Below the pieces are notes generated by a model. It saw only the letters and a list, made by a program, of their open reading frames with translations. It had not been told where the DNA came from and did no database searches. Below are positions 62,895 to 64,000 of a stretch of DNA of 64,000 nucleotides, piece by piece. This DNA comes from Donghicola eburneus (GTDB lineage: Bacteria > Pseudomonadota > Alphaproteobacteria > Rhodobacterales > Rhodobacteraceae): the NCBI RefSeq assembly GCF_900115865.1, contig NZ_FOXY01000007.1, positions 62,001-126,000 of the forward strand. Reading direction: 5' to 3'. A program made the position numbers and the translations under genes. Position 1 is the first letter of the stretch. Each line of letters opens with the position of its first letter.

Positions 62895-63449
62895 ATGCGG
62901 GATTTTGCAACAGATGTGGTGTTGACCGACGGGGTTCTGGAATTGCGCCCGCTGCGGTCAAGTGATCGTGAGGGATTGTACGCGGCGGCCTCTGATCCCG
63001 CGACCTGGGCGCAGCATCCGGCCAAGGGGCGGGCAGAGCGGGCCGTGTTCGACCCGTATTTCGACTTTTTGCTGGGGGCAGGGGGCACACTGGTCGCGAT
63101 AGAGGTCGCGACGGGTACGATCTTGGGCTGTTCGCGGTTCTACGATGTGCCGGACCAGCCAGAGGGGATCGCGATCGGGTTCACCTTTTTGGGGTGCGCG
63201 TACTGGGGCGGGGCGTGGAACCGCCGGATGAAGGCGCTGATGGTTGGCCATGTGCTGCAAAGCCGCCCCGAGGTCTGGCTGCACATTGCGCCGGACAACA
63301 TCCGGTCGCAGATCGCCAGCGGGCGGGTCGGGGCGGTGCATCAGTACGATGCTGATCTGGATATGGGGCAAGGTCCGGTGCCCTATAAATGCTATACGAT
63401 CACAGCCCAGAGTTGGGCTAACGCCACGCGAACCCCGATCGAGGCGTGA
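62895..63449 (+). CDS. GNAT-family N-acetyltransferase (RimJ/RimL-like)
   Basis: A 184-residue GNAT protein of the RimJ-like group. VLELRPLRSSDREGLYAAASDPATWAQHP is the N-terminal signature; IAIGFTFLGCAYWGGAWNRRMKALMVGHVL is the acetyl-CoA site, and VWLHIAPDNIRSQIASGRVGAV is motif B. In this branch WGG-NRR replaces the usual QG-GIG. The substrate is unknown. It lies 112 bases upstream of aspS. Confidence 0.88.
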   Translation: MRDFATDVVLTDGVLELRPLRSSDREGLYAAASDPATWAQHPAKGRAERAVFDPYFDFLLGAGGTLVAIEVATGTILGCSRFYDVPDQPEGIAIGFTFLGCAYWGGAWNRRMKALMVGHVLQSRPEVWLHIAPDNIRSQIASGRVGAVHQYDADLDMGQGPVPYKCYTITAQSWANATRTPIEA

Positions 63450-63497
63450 AACAAGGCCGCCAAAGGGGCGCTTGGGGCCCGAAATTGGCGGCTTCTC

Positions 63498-63526
63498 TTG
63501 ACTTCTGGGGCGTGGGCATGTGTATC
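63498..63526 (+). promoter_or_regulatory. possible aspS promoter
   Basis: TTGACT at 63498-63503 and TGTATC at 63521-63526 are 17 bases apart. The -10 is weak. It lies 36 bases before the aspS start. Confidence 0.35.
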
Positions 63527-63561
63527 GGCGTCAACTTGATACCACCCGTCCGGAGAGCCTG

Positions 63562-64000
63562 ATGCACACCTATCGCAGCCACACCTGCGCTGACCTGAAC
63601 AAAGACAACGTTGGTGAAACCGTCCGCCTGTCGGGCTGGGTGCACCGTGTCCGCGACCACGGCGGCATTCTGTTTATCGACCTGCGCGACCACTTTGGCG
63701 TGACTCAGGTTCTGTGCGACCCCGACAGCCCCGTTTTCGCAGAGGTCGAGAAGGTCCGCAGCGAATGGTGTATCCGCATCGACGGCACCGTAAAGGCGCG
63801 CGACGAAGGTCTGGTGAACCCCAAGATTCCGACGGGCGAAGTCGAAGTCTTTGTCCGTGATATCGAAGTTCTGGGCAAATCCGACGAACTGCCCCTGATG
63901 GTGTTCGGTGATCAGGAATACCCCGAGGAAACTCGCCTGCGCTACCGCTATCTGGACCTGCGCCGCGAGAAGCTGCAGCGCAACATGACCATGCGCTCTG
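63562..64000 (+). CDS. aspS: aspartate--tRNA ligase (3' end cut by window edge)
   Basis: The N-terminal 146 codons of a class II aminoacyl-tRNA synthetase. [43 protein letters not shown] is the anticodon-binding OB-fold typical of AspRS, and [21 protein letters not shown] is the hinge of bacterial AspRS. The frame is open to the window end, so the catalytic domain lies outside. GGAGAG before the ATG is a good ribosome binding site. Whether it also charges tRNA-Asn cannot be told from this part. Confidence 0.97.
   Translation, partial: MHTYRSHTCADLNKDNVGETVRLSGWVHRVRDHGGILFIDLRDHFGVTQVLCDPDSPVFAEVEKVRSEWCIRIDGTVKARDEGLVNPKIPTGEVEVFVRDIEVLGKSDELPLMVFGDQEYPEETRLRYRYLDLRREKLQRNMTMRS

Overview
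The window is a 64 kb chromosomal segment, about 60% GC, from an alphaproteobacterium, most likely a member of the Rhodobacterales (Roseobacter group). The evidence is gene content and order: hsp20 followed by a DUF1150 gene, a glycolate oxidase glcDEF operon, a CIRCE-controlled groESL, an Ada-like gene divergent from nth, YcgN-ribF, a TIGR01459-type HAD gene, and small intergenic modules with a 'GAGTATTT...CAAAGATGAA' core. No tRNA, rRNA, insertion sequence, integrase or CRISPR array was seen. The coding is dense and both window edges cut genes: polA at the left, aspS at the right.

Layout. 1-5 kb: polA, an alpha/beta hydrolase, a His-rich cation efflux protein, DUF2798 and DUF1285 genes. 5.6-12.3 kb: one tightly coupled operon of MoxR ATPase, DUF58 protein, BatA/DUF4159 protein and a large VWA-type membrane protein. 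13.5-17.5 kb: glcD-glcE-glcF. 17.5-24.6 kb: a secreted trypsin-like protease, a small heat-shock gene, an oxidoreductase with a divergent LysR regulator, succinate-semialdehyde dehydrogenase, a hydrolase, a hot-dog dehydratase and an FMN reductase. 24.7-35.7 kb: an OmpA-like lipoprotein, the Ada-like gene, nth, adenosine kinase, threonine aldolase, ycgN, ribF, maoC, a HAD gene, a DUF2867 gene, a LysR gene, a cupin gene with an in-frame stop, a small membrane protein and a type II pyrophosphatase. 35.8-45 kb: a TraB/GumN protein, groES-groEL, acetyltransferase, EamA exporter, Nudix, an orphan phnM, purK-purE, a DUF465 gene, and a second hsp20 with DUF1150. 45-54 kb: trxB divergent from an Lrp regulator, a putative small RNA, pgeF-midA-lgt, ubiK, ybjN-proC-csaA-hydroxyacid dehydrogenase, tdk. 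54-64 kb: an orphan BrnA-like gene, a two-gene accessory island of unknown function, carB, pabB-pabC, a flavin reductase, an unknown gene, an acetyltransferase and aspS.

How it fits together. Most genes are housekeeping: folate (pabB/pabC), pyrimidine and purine synthesis (carB, tdk, purE/K), flavin (ribF), glycolate use (glcDEF, perhaps with the 2-hydroxyacid dehydrogenase), protein folding and redox control. Heat-shock control is the best-resolved regulation. Each of the two hsp20 genes has an RpoH-like promoter and a ROSE-type RNA thermometer in its leader, while groESL has a CIRCE operator. The least explained parts are the AT-richer two-gene island directly behind the carB terminator, the hairpin chain ending in a terminator near 46.9 kb, and the cupin gene with a single in-frame TGA.
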